Shown one piece after another: positions 1 through 11,596 of a DNA stretch of 64,000 bases. Origin of the DNA: Psoroptes ovis (lineage: Eukaryota > Arthropoda > Arachnida > Sarcoptiformes > Psoroptidae); the NCBI GenBank assembly GCA_002943765.1, contig PQWQ01000029.1:538501-602500 (forward strand). The letters are read 5' to 3'. A model generated the notes under the pieces. That model was given only the letters and a program-made list of their open reading frames with translations, was not told the DNA's origin and did not search any database. The position numbers and the translations under genes were made by a program. The first letter of the stretch is position 1, and each line of letters begins with the position of its first letter.

Positions 1-84
1 AGTTTTAATTCGTAGTTTTAATGAGGATTTCAAATGGTAAAATTACGAAATTCAATTTTAAAAATACGAATTAAAACTTTAAAT
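1..84. repeat. Inverted-repeat element, TTCGTAGTTTT family, copy 1
   Basis: The two ends are near-perfect inverted copies of AGTTTTAATTCGTAGTTTTA, with the second arm ending at about base 77, so the segment can fold on itself. The same family recurs at 5071-5157 and 58041-58152. The left end may be cut by the window edge. It has no coding capacity and is probably a miniature non-autonomous element; the family is not recognised. Confidence 0.55.
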
Positions 85-633
85 AACCCTTTAATGCTAT
101 TTAATGTGTCCAAAGAAATAATTGAATAAAAATTCATTTTTTCAAATGTCAAAATAAGGGAGAATGAATGAATGAATGTAAGAAATTTCATAAATTATTG
201 AAACAACCATGAACCAGAGAAAGGGTTTTAAAATTTGTAAAAATTTATTTCATTCCATTTTTCTTGGGTTTTTTTTGGGCCCATTTCAAACAAGACAAAA
301 TGACAAATGGACCCAGTCATTTTATTAGATATGGATTCGCTATGTTTCTTTCGAATAAAGAAAACAACATAAGAAGACAAAACAAATAAGAATAGCTTCA
401 ATCACTATTATTGTATACAAATATTGATTAGAAATATCATGTATACATCAATTTCATTTTTTCGACACTTATTTTAATTTATTTATTGAAATAAAAAACA
501 AAAAAACTATTATCCATTTGTCCTTTGGATTATTACAATCATTATTATTTGATCATCGTTCATACAGAAGAAGAATAATATGAATGAAAAAAATACAAAA
601 TGGAAATGGAATTGTATACACCATAATAATTTA

Positions 634-713
634 TTAGCGTGTCCAATAAGTTCTTGCCGATTTTCCAATGATTTTCTACGATATGACCGGCCAAAAATTT
701 GCGGACAACCTAG
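634..713. mobile_element. Mariner-type hairpin MITE, copy 1 (loop A, reverse)
   Basis: Starts TTAGCGTGTCC and ends GGACAACCTAG beside TA. Arms (TTCTTGCCGAT / ACCGGCCAAAAATT) are imperfectly paired. The loop has the A-family CTACGATAT block in reverse orientation. Confidence 0.85.
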
Positions 714-1145
714 TATATTTCCAACTATTTTCATATAACAACAATATATTGATTATCATTTTAAATAATTTTCTTAATTTATTTTATGAATGAAAATTCA
801 ATATATATGAATAATGATGCTCATCATGTTGGTGTGATGATGACTTTATTCTATTTCTTATCTATTTATATTAAAGAAATGAATCTTGAAATGGATGAAA
901 CACAACAACAACAACAAAATTATCAAAAAATTCAAACGGAAATGCATATGCAAAATAATAATTTTCAAAATGCAAATTGAAAATATAATACACACAAATT
1001 GTTGAAAAGTGTACGGAACGGGAAAAGAAATAAAATTTCCGAACTCAACGAATTTCGAATGGCAAAATATGATCATTTTTTACCCATTTAAATTTTCCCA
1101 AAAAAATTGCAATCAAATTTTGGGAAAGTAAAAATGAATGAAATA

Positions 1146-1227
1146 TTAGGCTGTCCGAAAAGTTTTTGCCGATTAAATCGTCGGGTAATTATGAGAAAAT
1201 CGGCAAAAACTTATCGGACAACCTGAA
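1146..1227. mobile_element. Mariner-type hairpin MITE, copy 2 (loop A, forward)
   Basis: TTAGGCTGTCCGAAAAGTTT at the left and its inverse ending CAACCTGAA at the right, with TA outside each end. Stem GTTTTTGCCGATT / AATCGGCAAAAAC is perfect. Confidence 0.9.
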
Positions 1228-1922
1228 TAATTCAATTTGGGCCATAAACAAATTTTTCTTGGAGAAAAAACCACCACAAAATTTCTAAGAAAAAGTTTCG
1301 TTGATGATCATCAATTTGCATGATAAAAAATGATAAAAGTTTACATGTCAATGCTATGCATTTTCCAAAGGTCCAAAGATGCTGAAAATCAAGAAAAGGA
1401 CCCGATGGAAGAATCGACAACGATAATCGGATAATTTTGTACAAAGTTTCAACTGTTAAAGTTTTCTGGCCCCGAAAATTCATATAACAAGATGTCATAA
1501 TTTTCCAAATCGAAACGGGTTATTCAGGATTCATCATAACCCAAAGACTGCTGGTGTCATTTGAATTTGAATTGAACATTTTTGGAGAGAGATTCATCAT
1601 TTCAATTTAAAGAAAATAGAATCGTTCCTCGATCGAATTGAATAAATGTCAAATTTTTCCTTATTCCTTACTATCGGTGCTGTTATGTAGAATACAGTGA
1701 AATATATTTAATATTTTAAGATAGAAATGGATGTTATTCTTCTGTTTCATAGTAGCATAACCAAAACAGAAATGCCGAGCTACGATTTTTTCTAATACTA
1801 TGATCAGATATTACTTAGTAGTATTTCCATAATAATATTCAGTGTTTTCTGACGAATTTTTTTAGTTATTATAAGATGGAAAGATGATGTTAAGATGCAC
1901 AAAAAATATGATGATGCAAATA

Positions 1923-2002
1923 TTAGATTGTCCGAAAAGTTTTTGCCGATTTTTTCATAATTTCCTACGATATAATCGGCAAAAACTTTTAGGACAACCT
2001 AA
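1923..2002. mobile_element. Mariner-type hairpin MITE, copy 3 (loop A, reverse)
   Basis: TTAGATTGTCCGAAAAGT at the left, AGGACAACCTAA at the right, TA on both sides. The loop contains CCTACGATATAATCGG. Confidence 0.9.
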
Positions 2003-2523
2003 TACATAGACACATAGACATGAACAACATTAACATGCGAGAAAAGCGAGAGAATTGTGGAAACTGGGGAAAATCTAATCATTTATCATTTGATCATTTG
2101 AATTTAGAATTGATGTATGTATGTATGCATGTACATAATTCCTCATATATTTAATATCATTACACAAATGATATGAATATATAACGTATATGAATGACGT
2201 TAATAAATGTTTAAATAATAAATTGTAATAATATCACATTTGGAATATGAAAACTATCAAAAATTTTATTTTTTATTATTCGTCGATTCCATTATCTTTA
2301 TCATTTCTTACATGTTTCACTTGAGAAAAGAAAAAAAAATAGAGCATTCCTTCCTTCACAGCAAGTCTCTCTTTCCAAGTGACTTTTCAATTTTTTCAAT
2401 TTCATTGATGGGGCGGCGGATGATGATGATCATTTGGTAGTTGTTGTTGCATCTTATATAAATGTCTATATTTCATTTATTCGATTTTTCACATTTCTAC
2501 CAAATGATTTGCAAACATAAATA

Positions 2524-2604
2524 TTGGATTGTCCCATAAGTTCTTGCCGTTTTTTAAATTTTTTTTTCATTCGAAAAACGGCAAGAACTTATGGGACAAC
2601 CTAA
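2524..2604. mobile_element. Mariner-type hairpin MITE, copy 4 (loop B)
   Basis: B family: arms GTCCCATAAGTTCTTGCCG and the exact inverse, joined by a T-rich loop ending CATTCGAAAAACGG. The arms are perfectly paired, suggesting a young copy. TA flanks. Confidence 0.92.
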
Positions 2605-2962
2605 TACAACAAATCATCTTTCTGCATCATAAAGGAATCAAATTCAAATTCAAATACAACATGAATGTTCTATGAATGTGCATGAATTTATATTTTTTTT
2701 AAGAAAAAAAATCATTCAAATTCATACAACGCGCACACTAAAATTTCGAATAGAATTACTATCATTTCTTATTTTTTTTGAAGGTGAATTGATTTCTCTC
2801 TATTTTCTTTGACGACTTTTTGAAGAAATAAAATTGAATGTGAAACGTAGTAAGAGAAAATGTGATGAACTAAAATTGAATTGAAAATTTTTCAATTTTT
2901 ATAATTCAATTCAACTTTCTTTGCTCTGCTTTTTGGCACAACAAATTCAAATATTATAATCA

Positions 2963-3042
2963 TTAGGTTGTCCGAAAAGTTCGGGCCGATTTCTATGAGC
3001 ATCTCTATTTATTAAGCGGAACGAATTTTTCGGACAACCTAG
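2963..3042. mobile_element. Mariner-type hairpin MITE, copy 5 (divergent loop D)
   Basis: The ends are standard (TTAGGTTGTCCGAAAAG / GGACAACCTAG) but the inner arm reads TTCGGGCCG against CGGAACGAA and the loop matches no other copy. It is a divergent single member of the family. Confidence 0.75.
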
Positions 3043-3277
3043 TATATTTAAGTTAAAACTATTTTTTCATATTCATTTTTTCGAATTCAGGAGAGAATGC
3101 ATTTTTCATTTTGATGCTTTTAGAAAATATGTGCCTCTTGTTTGAATCAAAATGAAAATGGAAACAAACAAATATCAACCTAACAAATAATATAACCAAA
3201 ATGCAAATATCTGAATATATGAATGAGAAATATATTTGAACAATTGATTTCTTTACTTTTTTCAATCAAAATCATAT

Positions 3278-3395
3278 TTAACCCTTTGAATGAATCAGAG
3301 GCTTGATGGTAATCACTTTGATTGTCAAAAGAAAGATTGAATAAGTGCCCCGTCGAATCATAACTTTATTTGGTTCGGGTGCCTGTGCATCTATT
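3278..3395 (-). CDS. Candidate terminal exon, weak
   Basis: A good acceptor (TTATTTGATTGCAG just upstream) opens a 38-codon frame beginning IDAQAPEPNKVMIRRG and ending in TAA at 3278-3280. A second frame over the same bases is also open and protein-like (contains FNLSFDNQSDYHQ), so the reading frame is unsure. No partner exon or family was identified. Confidence 0.18.
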
Positions 3396-3541
3396 CTGCA
3401 ATCAAATAATGAGCCCGAAGAACAATGACCAATTCAGAATGAACTTGATTTAGAATGAAAATATCGATTGTTTGACAGATTACTTGGGAAAGCAGAATAT
3501 TTTGACCAAATTAGAACAAATTCAAAGAAAATAATAATTAT

Positions 3542-3623
3542 TTAGGTTGTCCTAAAATTTTTTGCCGATTATATCGTAGGAAATCACATGAGAAAATCGG
3601 CAAACACTTATCGGACAACCTAA
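3542..3623. mobile_element. Mariner-type hairpin MITE, copy 6 (loop A, forward)
   Basis: TTAGGTTGTCC to GGACAACCTAA with loop ATTATATCGTAGGAAATCAC. The right arm has CAAACACTTAT where most copies have CAAAAACTTAT. Confidence 0.9.
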
Positions 3624-3925
3624 TACATTTGATTCTGGTATTTGAATGTCATTGAATTTTATCATAATTATCATCATCATCATAATTCTAAAATATTCAA
3701 TTCATCTCTGCTTTTGCTTTGTTTAATTCATTCATTCATTCACAAATAAAACGAACGATAACGACAGAACAACACACAGAGTTTCGCTTGTCTTCATTTC
3801 GATTCGTTTTCGACTATGGTGGAAATTAAGTTTTTTCTGTATATTCAAATGTTCAAATGAAATGAGTTTGTGTGTGTGTGTTTTATTCATTTCTTAAAGA
3901 AAATATTTTTTTTTGTTCAAAAATA

Positions 3926-4004
3926 TTAGCTTGTCCGATAAGTTTTTGCCGATTTTTCGATCATTTTCTACGATATAATCGGCAAACACTTTTCGGACAA
4001 CTTA
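3926..4004. mobile_element. Mariner-type hairpin MITE, copy 7 (loop A, reverse)
   Basis: TTAGCTTGTCCGATAAG at the left; the right arm ends GGACAACTTA and its last bases are altered. The loop contains TCTACGATATAATCGG. Confidence 0.88.
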
Positions 4005-4225
4005 TCATATCTTCTCATTTGATGATATTGAGTTTGAATTGGATTCAGACCAAAAACATTTATTCTTCTTTTCTGTATGAGCTCTTATTGTGTTAAGATG
4101 TTCTTCTTCTTCTTTTGGGTATATGAGTGTATGATGATGAGAGCGAGCGAAACAAATCACCTACATTAGTGAATCAACCATGCGAATCATGAGATGTAAT
4201 GTAAAAAAATTGGGGAGAGAATATA

Positions 4226-4305
4226 TTCGGTTGTCCCATAAGTTCTTGCCAATATTCTCATGATTCCCTACGATATAATCGGCAAGAACTCATGGGACAA
4301 CTCAA
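4226..4305. mobile_element. Mariner-type hairpin MITE, copy 8 (B arms on A loop)
   Basis: Arms are of the B type (GTCCCATAAGTTCTTGCC / GGCAAGAACTCATGGGAC) but the loop is the reverse A type (CTCATGATTCCCTACGATAT). This copy shows that arms and loop have been exchanged between families. Confidence 0.9.
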
Positions 4306-4609
4306 TATTAAGAATGGTGAGGTTCATTTTTGTTATTGTTATTACTGTTAATCTATGAATTTTATTGAAGCGATATAACACAAATGATAGTCAATTTCTT
4401 CATTCTTCAAATCGAACTCGAATAATAAAAAGTTTCAAAATACAAATATTCACTGTGTATATTGTATTTGATGATGATGAATAGCTTTTATTCTTCGAAG
4501 AATAAAAATATTTTCAAAGAAAATTGAATGATAAATTTAAGAATTTAATGTGTTTTTGGTCCCGAAATTCATATATTTTGTTTGTTTTCATTTCTCACTG
4601 AATGAAATA

Positions 4610-4691
4610 ATAGGCTGTCCGTAAAGTTTTTAACGATTATATCGGTAGAAAATCAATTGGAAAATCGGCAAAAACTTTCCGGACAGCCTAA
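4610..4691. mobile_element. Mariner-type hairpin MITE, copy 9 (loop A, forward)
   Basis: Left end ATAGGCTGTCCGTAAAG has lost its first T. The right end GGACAGCCTAA is intact and followed by TA. The inner left arm is mutated (TTTTTAACG for TTTTTGCCG). Confidence 0.85.
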
Positions 4692-5070
4692 TATTTTTGA
4701 ATGAAATTCAAAAAAGTTTAAGCCAAATCGAAATCATAGAGCATCACCACCAGCGAGAAAAAAAAGTGAATCAAATCATTGAGAATTGAACTCCATTTCC
4801 CAAACTATTCGAATTTATTTAATTCATAGAGTTGCCGCATTCATATTATAATCAGACTTTGTAAACTTTGGAAATATTCAACCTTTTTCTCATCATTTTT
4901 TTGTTTGACAATTAAGCCATGTTTTTGGAAATGATTTGTAATAATTTAACCCATAGTCATACACACATTATTATTATTTAGTACTCATTCATTTTGGGGA
5001 ATGAATGAAGCAAAAATAATATTTTTAAAATTCTTAAACATTAAAAAGTTTAAAAATTTTATTCAGATTT

Positions 5071-5157
5071 TTAAAGTTAATTTTCGTAGTTTTGAATGGA
5101 ATTTTAAATGATAAAATTATGAAATTAAATTTTAAAACTACGAATTAAAACTTTAAA
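5071..5157. repeat. Inverted-repeat element, TTCGTAGTTTT family, copy 2
   Basis: Begins TTAAAGTT..TTCGTAGTTTTGAA and ends AAAACTACGAATTAAAACTTTAAA, which is the inverted form of the same sequence. It is the most complete of the three copies. TTTAAA at both outer edges may be part of the arms or a target duplication. Confidence 0.55.
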
Positions 5158-5558
5158 CCCGGTATATTTTCAATGTTGTCTTCACTGCATGGCTTTTCTT
5201 TTTTGATCATTCATTCAACACTCAGAAAAGTTTGAAATAATAGAAAATCAATTAAAAATCATTTATTATGGGATAAATAGGTGCAGTGAAATTGAAATCA
5301 TTCAAACAATTCAAACGAATTTCTCTTTCACATTGAATCACAAATGTATTTTTATATGGAAATGAAAATGAAATATAAATTCATATGTGTGCAATGATTG
5401 AATTTCCAAATTGGCTAATGATTATCACATTATTCAGTTCAGTTTCAGTTTTGAAGAAAAAATTCTCAATAATTTTCTCCGAATAAATGGATGCTAATAG
5501 ATGATGATTGCCAGGATCGAAAATGATTCAAATATTAAAAATGAACAATTTTGAAATA

Positions 5559-5638
5559 TTAGGTTGTCCGATATGTTCTTGCCGATTTTCTCATAATTCC
5601 CTACGATATAATCGGCAAATACTTTTCGGACAACCTAA
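5559..5638. mobile_element. Mariner-type hairpin MITE, copy 10 (loop A, reverse)
   Basis: TTAGGTTGTCCGATATG to GGACAACCTAA between TA dinucleotides. Stem TTCTTGCCGATT / AATCGGCAAATA is imperfect. Confidence 0.9.
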
Positions 5639-5888
5639 TATTTTGAATTATACAATTTAGTTCAATTTTCCCCTCAAGTATAGACCTAAGTGCACCAAAA
5701 ATTTTTTTTTGGTTCATTTTATGGTCCATGATCGATTTTTTTTGGCATTCAAAGTGGCTTTCATTTCATATTTGAAAAATATGGAAATTCATTTTTATTA
5801 TTTATTTATTCATTCGAAAAAAATCAATGACGTTATTATAAATATTATCTCTTGAGAATTAAGGGTTAGAATTATTATTATTAAAATA

Positions 5889-5968
5889 TTGGGTTGTCCG
5901 AAAAGTTTTTGCTGATATTCACATGTTTGTCAATCAGTAAATCGGCAAAAACTTTCAGGACAATCAAA
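5889..5968. mobile_element. Mariner-type hairpin MITE, copy 11 (loop C)
   Basis: C family: the loop reads CACATGTTTGTCAATCAGTA. Left end TTGGGTTGTCC; right end GGACAATCAAA is degraded. Confidence 0.85.
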
Positions 5969-6350
5969 ATGAATTTAAAAAATTTTCAAAAACTTTGAAA
6001 ATTTCAATTTGAATCATAAATATCATTGATGAAACAAAAAGTGTAAAAAACGAATCTGTTGTCCGGTCGATAAGAATAATGATGATTATTATTCATTGAA
6101 TCGTTATTCATAATTTTGAAATTTTTGAATATTGAAATGAACAAATGAAAAAACTCAAATCAAAGAATATTTTTCAATTTTCTTCAAATTTTTCAAATTC
6201 TCTTGAGTTTTGTGTATGTTTATGAAAAAAAACTGAAATGGAAATTGTAACCTTCGACCAACCAGAAGAAGCAAAAATAATAAGAATCATTGGAATCGTT
6301 ATATACAAAAGGGAATTTTTGGCCACCAATGACAAATGAAAAAAATGGTA

Positions 6351-6430
6351 TTAGATTGTCTGAAAAGTTTTTGCCGATTATATCGTAGGAAATCATTGAA
6401 AAATCGACAAAAACTTATCGGACAACCTAA
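6351..6430. mobile_element. Mariner-type hairpin MITE, copy 12 (loop A, forward)
   Basis: TTAGATTGTCTGAAAAG to GGACAACCTAA with TA on each side and loop ATTATATCGTAGGAAATCAT. Confidence 0.9.
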
Positions 6431-6975
6431 TATGGAAAAAAAAGTTTACAATTTCAAAAGCTATATATATTCATATTGAATAAATACATGTAGTGAGAAA
6501 CAAGAACAATACCATTCATTCGTAATAAACTTTCGTTATTTGATTGTTAATATTTCACACAAACATAAAGATATATTTTATTTATTCTAATAATAAAAGA
6601 AAGATTACATTGAAATTAAATTATAAATTTTTGTTATGTGTGTCTTACGTTTTCGGTATCTTTTTGTTTAAAAAATTTGTAATTGTTTGAAATTGTTAAT
6701 CATTCATTAAATTATACATTAATCATTTGAAATCAAAATTTTACATTCATTATTAAAAAGCATGTGGTTTTTTGATCGAACTTTTTGTTCAATCGATTTA
6801 ACGGTTGTTTTAATTCGATAATTTTCAAAAACGCTCCGTACACAAAGTACGTAAATCATAAAATTCTCATTACAAATACATGTACACATAACTGAATGAT
6901 TGAACTAACAAATAAAATAAAATGAAATTTAATTTTAAATTCAAAAATCAATTGACCTATTCGACAATAATAATA

Positions 6976-7015
6976 TTAGGTTGTCCCATAAGTTCTTGCC
7001 GTTTTTTAAATTATT
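6976..7015. mobile_element. Mariner-type MITE, copy 13: left half only (loop B)
   Basis: Only the left arm of a B-family copy is present (TTAGGTTGTCCCATAAGTTC, then TTGCCG and the T-rich loop). No inverse arm follows within 150 bases, so the right half has been deleted. Confidence 0.8.
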
Positions 7016-7165
7016 TTTTATTTGTTGACTATAAGATGATGAGCTTTTATATTTTCACTTATTTATTTCAATTTAGATTCAATTTGTACAGAGATATTTT
7101 TTTCAACAATAATACGGCTTCATTCGTATCATTATTTAAAATATGAACGTTTGTTGTAATATATA

Positions 7166-7246
7166 TTCGATTGTCCGATAAGTTTTTGCCGATTTTCTCA
7201 TAATTTCCTACGATATAAACGGCCAAAAACTTTTCGGATAAGCTAA
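7166..7246. mobile_element. Mariner-type hairpin MITE, copy 14 (loop A, reverse)
   Basis: Left TTCGATTGTCCGATAAG, right CGGATAAGCTAA, TA flanks. Loop CTCATAATTTCCTACGATAT. Confidence 0.87.
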
Positions 7247-7295
7247 TATATATAGTACACATTGGAAATGTTTGTGTGATAAAAATCAATTGAAA

Positions 7296-7419
7296 TTATA
7301 TTGAAATTGAAATTCTCAAATTTCGATCATTTCTTTCAATGGTTTGGGCAGCAATCGTAAAGGCTCTAGAAGTTGCTTTTTCAACCAAACTCGCATGATT
7401 ACTGTCAGGGCTATTCTCT
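7296..7419 (-). CDS. Candidate terminal exon, no family recognised
   Basis: An open stretch of 40 codons follows a possible splice acceptor (AG at 7420-7421) and ends at TAA (7296-7298). The peptide starts ENSPDSNHASLVEKATS, a mix unlike the F/I/K-rich products of chance frames nearby. It lies inside the MITE field, 50 bp from copy 14. No upstream exon could be joined and no family was recognised. It may be a chance frame. Confidence 0.25.
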
Positions 7420-8571
7420 CTATTTTTTAGTAAAAAATTACAAAATATGTGTATCGAATGTCAGTACCAGAACAAAATAAAAAAATAAGTCATAAGTTTT
7501 CATTGTATGTAATTCTTTAAGAGTATGAAAAAAATGAAATGAAATTAAATAAAAAATTTCAAATATCAATTTTGGACAATTCGGTTGTTGGCGGTGGTGG
7601 TGGTGGAAACAAATGGATAATTATGATTTGCCTATTATTATTTACTACTAATCACATGGATTGAATGAAAAAAAAAAAATTTAAAAATGAATAAATTGAA
7701 ATCTGATAACAATATTCGCAAAAAATATATCAACAATTTTAACCAGAAAGAAAATGAATGAAAATTGAAATGAATTCGACTCTATTCGATTTAAGCGATT
7801 GTCATTATGATTAATATATTTATGCATTTCTCCATAATAGAAAATATATTAAATTTAAAATAAAATCAAAAACTTTCAAGTATAATTTGACTGATTTTTT
7901 TTATCTCAAAAAATGCAATCCTACATTTAAATGTTTTTTATTTGGTTGTAAATGTTTGGAAATTCATTCAAAATAAACAAAAGAACTTGGAAAATACAAC
8001 ATTTTTAAATTAAGAAAAATTACTTTAAGGTTTTATAATTTTGATTTTTACAATTTTTCCTATTTTTTAAATTGATGAAAATGTTATTTCATTAATTTAT
8101 CGAGCTTTGTTGCTGTTAATTTCAAATTTAGTTCATGATTCAATGATGAAAATAGAAATCAAATGCAAATGAATAAAATTGAAAAGAAAAAACAAGTGAT
8201 CCAATGAATAAACATCAATATCATCATTTTACATCAGTTGGGCATAACACCAAAGGGCAAGTTTTATTTAAATAAAAAATGAATGAATGAAATTCATTTT
8301 ATTTGTAACAACGATTATATTAGATTTTTAGCTTGAATATATTCATCAAATATATATGAGTGACAAATCAAAAACAATGCGAAGAAAATCACAAAACCCA
8401 TGTTCGAATGTGTGAAAACAAATGAAAAAACATGTGAAATACGAGTAATTATTATTGGAGAGATAATAATTTTTGAGGGTTTTTGAGTAAAATTTAATAA
8501 GAATTTGAATTTTGATTGAAATTTTCTCCGCTTTTTTATTATATGAGATACAATTTAACCCTTTGAAACTA

Positions 8572-8652
8572 TTGGGATTGTCCGCAAATTTTCTGCCGGT
8601 TATATCATAGAAAATCATTGGAAAATCGGCAAAAACTTATGGGACAACCTAA
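8572..8652. mobile_element. Mariner-type hairpin MITE, copy 15 (mixed arms, loop A)
   Basis: The left arm is of the GTCCG type (TTGGGATTGTCCGCAAATT) while the right arm ends in the B form ACTTATGGGACAACCTAA. The loop is forward A (GGTTATATCATAGAAAATC). Confidence 0.85.
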
Positions 8653-9502
8653 TAATTTATTATCATTTTCAAAATTTTTATTATCATTTATTCTTTGGAA
8701 TCATTTCTCTTTTTTCCTCCTTCCTTAGAATTCGGAAAAAATTCAGCCAAAATTTTTGACAGCTTTGAAATTCACAGGGTTGAAAGGGTTAATGCATGAA
8801 ACAGTGGAAATTATCTGAGACTAATTGCATAGTGTAGGATAATAGATGTAAAATTTTCTGCAAAAATTATTGCATGCACAAATCACAATTCGGAACGATT
8901 TTTTGACTTGAAAAATATCATTATCAATTTTATTGCACTTGTTTTCATATATCATTCTACAAAAATTAACGGTTTTCTATTGTTTGCTGCTTTAGATGAA
9001 CAATTTTTCAACACGCACACACCCATTCATTCATTTTCACCATGTGTGTGTGGAAAGATAGATTTTTCATTGAATTAATTTTGGGTAAGCAAGAAAAATA
9101 ATGAAAATTCAATGTAAAAACAATGGAAATTCAATTAATAATTGAAAACTCCATGAATCGAGTCCAATTCTTAAAGAATGAAATTATTTATAAAGAAAAT
9201 ATTTGAACCAAAAATCAATCGTATTAAACATGTCATATTTTCGATTTTAAATTCATATTCTACGACCTGTGAAAATGGAGAGCTTTCATTTGATCAATTT
9301 GGACTCTACAAAAGTGAATAAAACTGTAAATGACATGAATGCCATGCGTTTTCCTCAGTGTTTTTTAATAGAAATTTCAATGAAAGTAATGGGAAAATGA
9401 AATAAAATGGCCAATATGGTGTTATTTCACACATCAAATGTGGTCATCAACACAATGTTAAAACATCTGTCAAGATTGAAAAAAAACTTGACAAACAAAT
9501 TA

Positions 9503-9582
9503 TTAAGCTGTCCTGAAAGTTTTTGCCGATTTACTGATTGAAAAACATGTGAAAATCGGCAAAAACTTTTTAGACAACCCAA
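9503..9582. mobile_element. Mariner-type hairpin MITE, copy 16 (loop C, reverse)
   Basis: TTAAGCTGTCCTGAAAG to AGACAACCCAA with TA flanks; loop ACTGATTGAAAAACATGTGA, the inverse of copies 11, 26, 35 and 36. Confidence 0.87.
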
Positions 9583-9773
9583 TATTTTCAACGATTATTA
9601 AGTGTTATTATTATTCAATAGTAATATTACCGCAAATTCTGTCAACGACAACTTCAAAAAATGATGATGATAATAACAATGATGCCGAATCGCTGCTGCA
9701 ATCAATTCAAATGTTATTTTCAACTGGCGTCAATCAATGGATAGTGGTGGATATTATCTCAAGAAGTAAAATA

Positions 9774-9854
9774 TTTGGTTGTCCGAAAAGTTTTTGCCGA
9801 TTATATCGTAAGGAATTATCGTGAAAATAGGTAAAAACTTATCGGACAACCTAA
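9774..9854. mobile_element. Mariner-type hairpin MITE, copy 17 (loop A, forward)
   Basis: TTTGGTTGTCCGAAAAG to GGACAACCTAA. Loop ATTATATCGTAAGGAATTAT. The right inner arm reads AATAGGTAAAAAC, one base off consensus. Confidence 0.88.
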
Positions 9855-10168
9855 TAGTATCATATTCAATAGAATTTTGAATACATGATTCATTCTTCCA
9901 TTCAATGTTTCAAACTTGTTTATGAAGTCTTGATAATGATAATTCTTAGAAGGAAAATGAGTGTGTGAGTGATTATGTTTGTTTGTTCTGAGATCAACAA
10001 TTGAATTGGAAAAAGATGAATAAATAAATAAATAAAAAGTTTGAAATTCGAATAAATCTATTCAATTTGGTTGGTTGATTCTTGTGTTTCAGATTGATTT
10101 GTTTTATTTTGTTTTGTACTGGTCATTCAAAAGTCAAGTATTTTGATATGAAAATAGTTACAAATATA

Positions 10169-10246
10169 TTACGTTCCGAAAAGTTTCTGTCGATTATACC
10201 CTAGAAAATCATTGGAAAATCGGCAAAAACTTTTCGGACAATCTAA
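10169..10246. mobile_element. Mariner-type hairpin MITE, copy 18 (loop A, forward)
   Basis: The left end is shortened (TTACGTTCCGAAAAG); the right end TCGGACAATCTAA is intact and followed by TA. Loop ATTATACCCTAGAAAATC. Confidence 0.85.
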
Positions 10247-10502
10247 TATATTTGTTTAATCACTAATCACACACGGTTATTTCGATTCATTGAATATTTA
10301 GCTTTGCAAATCATACAAATATCAAATGCTTTCTTGACATCACACATGACACACATACATTAAGCATTGAATTATATGATGCTTGAAGAACTTACACAAA
10401 AAAAATTTAGTCATTATTTTGCTCAGTTGAAGAAGCTACACAAGAAAAAAACGAGCTAACCATTGACTTTGCGGTTCACTTAATTCATATTAAATGTAAT
10501 AT

Positions 10503-10584
10503 TTAGGTTGTCCGAAAAGTTTTTGGCCGATTATATCGTAGGGAATTATGGAGAAAACCGGCAAGAACTTATGGGACAACCTAA
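10503..10584. mobile_element. Mariner-type hairpin MITE, copy 19 (chimeric arms)
   Basis: The left arm is A-type (GTCCGAAAAGTTTTTGGCCG) and the right arm is B-type (CGGCAAGAACTTATGGGAC), joined by a forward A loop. The two arms no longer pair perfectly. Confidence 0.87.
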
Positions 10585-10860
10585 TAACAAAAGTTTTCTT
10601 TTGATTTCAAGTTTTCAAGCTTTGAAGCTTCGAAGCTTCATTGAAATATTATTATCATCATTATCATCATTAAATAATGAATACAAATTGATGACAGTTA
10701 TTCAAGTTTTTTAGTGGAAAAAAGCCATGTTCAATGTGAATATAATAATAACGAGTAACAATGTAAATGATGACAAAAGAACAAAAATAACATTTGGCAA
10801 AATGGTAATAATTGTTGATGGTGATGATGATGACATTAATTACAATAATGACATTAATAT

Positions 10861-10941
10861 TTAGCTTGTCCGAAAAGTTTTTGCCGATTTTTCAATTATT
10901 TCCTACGATATAATCGGCAAAAACTTTACGGAAAACATTAA
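10861..10941. mobile_element. Mariner-type hairpin MITE, copy 20 (loop A, reverse)
   Basis: TTAGCTTGTCCGAAAAG at the left; the right end is degraded to CGGAAAACATTAA. The loop contains CCTACGATATAATCGG. Confidence 0.86.
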
Positions 10942-11238
10942 TATTTATATATACAAATTTAAAGCAAGTTTTTGTATCATCTTTGAAAAATAAAAAATCT
11001 CATTCAACAAAAATCAATATTTTTGTGCACACATTTTTTCATATAGCACTCATCATCATTTATATTTTAGCACGTTTAAAATGCTGATTGGACCTAGATA
11101 ACTCTCTGAGACAAATGATTAACTGTTCTAATTGTTTATGATTATTTTTCAATTAGTCCAACACACGATGATTTAATGAGTGGATGAATACAGAGAGAAA
11201 ACCTTGACTTTATTAGGCTTTGAAATTCGAAAATAAAA

Positions 11239-11318
11239 TAAGCTTGTCCGAAAAGTTCTTGCCAATTTTCTCATGATTCCCTACGATATAATCGGCAAAA
11301 ACTTTTTGGACAACTTAA
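11239..11318. mobile_element. Mariner-type hairpin MITE, copy 21 (loop A, reverse)
   Basis: Left TAAGCTTGTCCGAAAAG, right TGGACAACTTAA then TA. Loop CTCATGATTCCCTACGATAT. Confidence 0.87.
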
Positions 11319-11596
11319 TAAATACATGTCACAATCATAGTCATCACCAAAAGTGATTAAAAGTGCTGTTTATGGTGTTTTAAAATTTTGATATTTTAAG
11401 GCCCAAAAAATATGTTTATTAGATATGGTAAAGGAAAAAAATGTGGAGCGAAAATTTATTGCATTCTACAACAGTAAATCAGTAAATTTTAGTCAAAAAT
11501 ATCCGATTTATAAGATCAAATATTTGAGAATAAAAGCATCATTTCAAAATCGAATGGATCATTGGTTCCCACATTGGTTATAATTGTGAATAGATA

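Noticed and set aside
1232..1498. An 88-codon ATG frame on the minus strand near a MITE.
   Set aside because: It runs into the right end of MITE copy 2, composition is hydrophobic and a second frame over the same bases is equally open; no family similarity.
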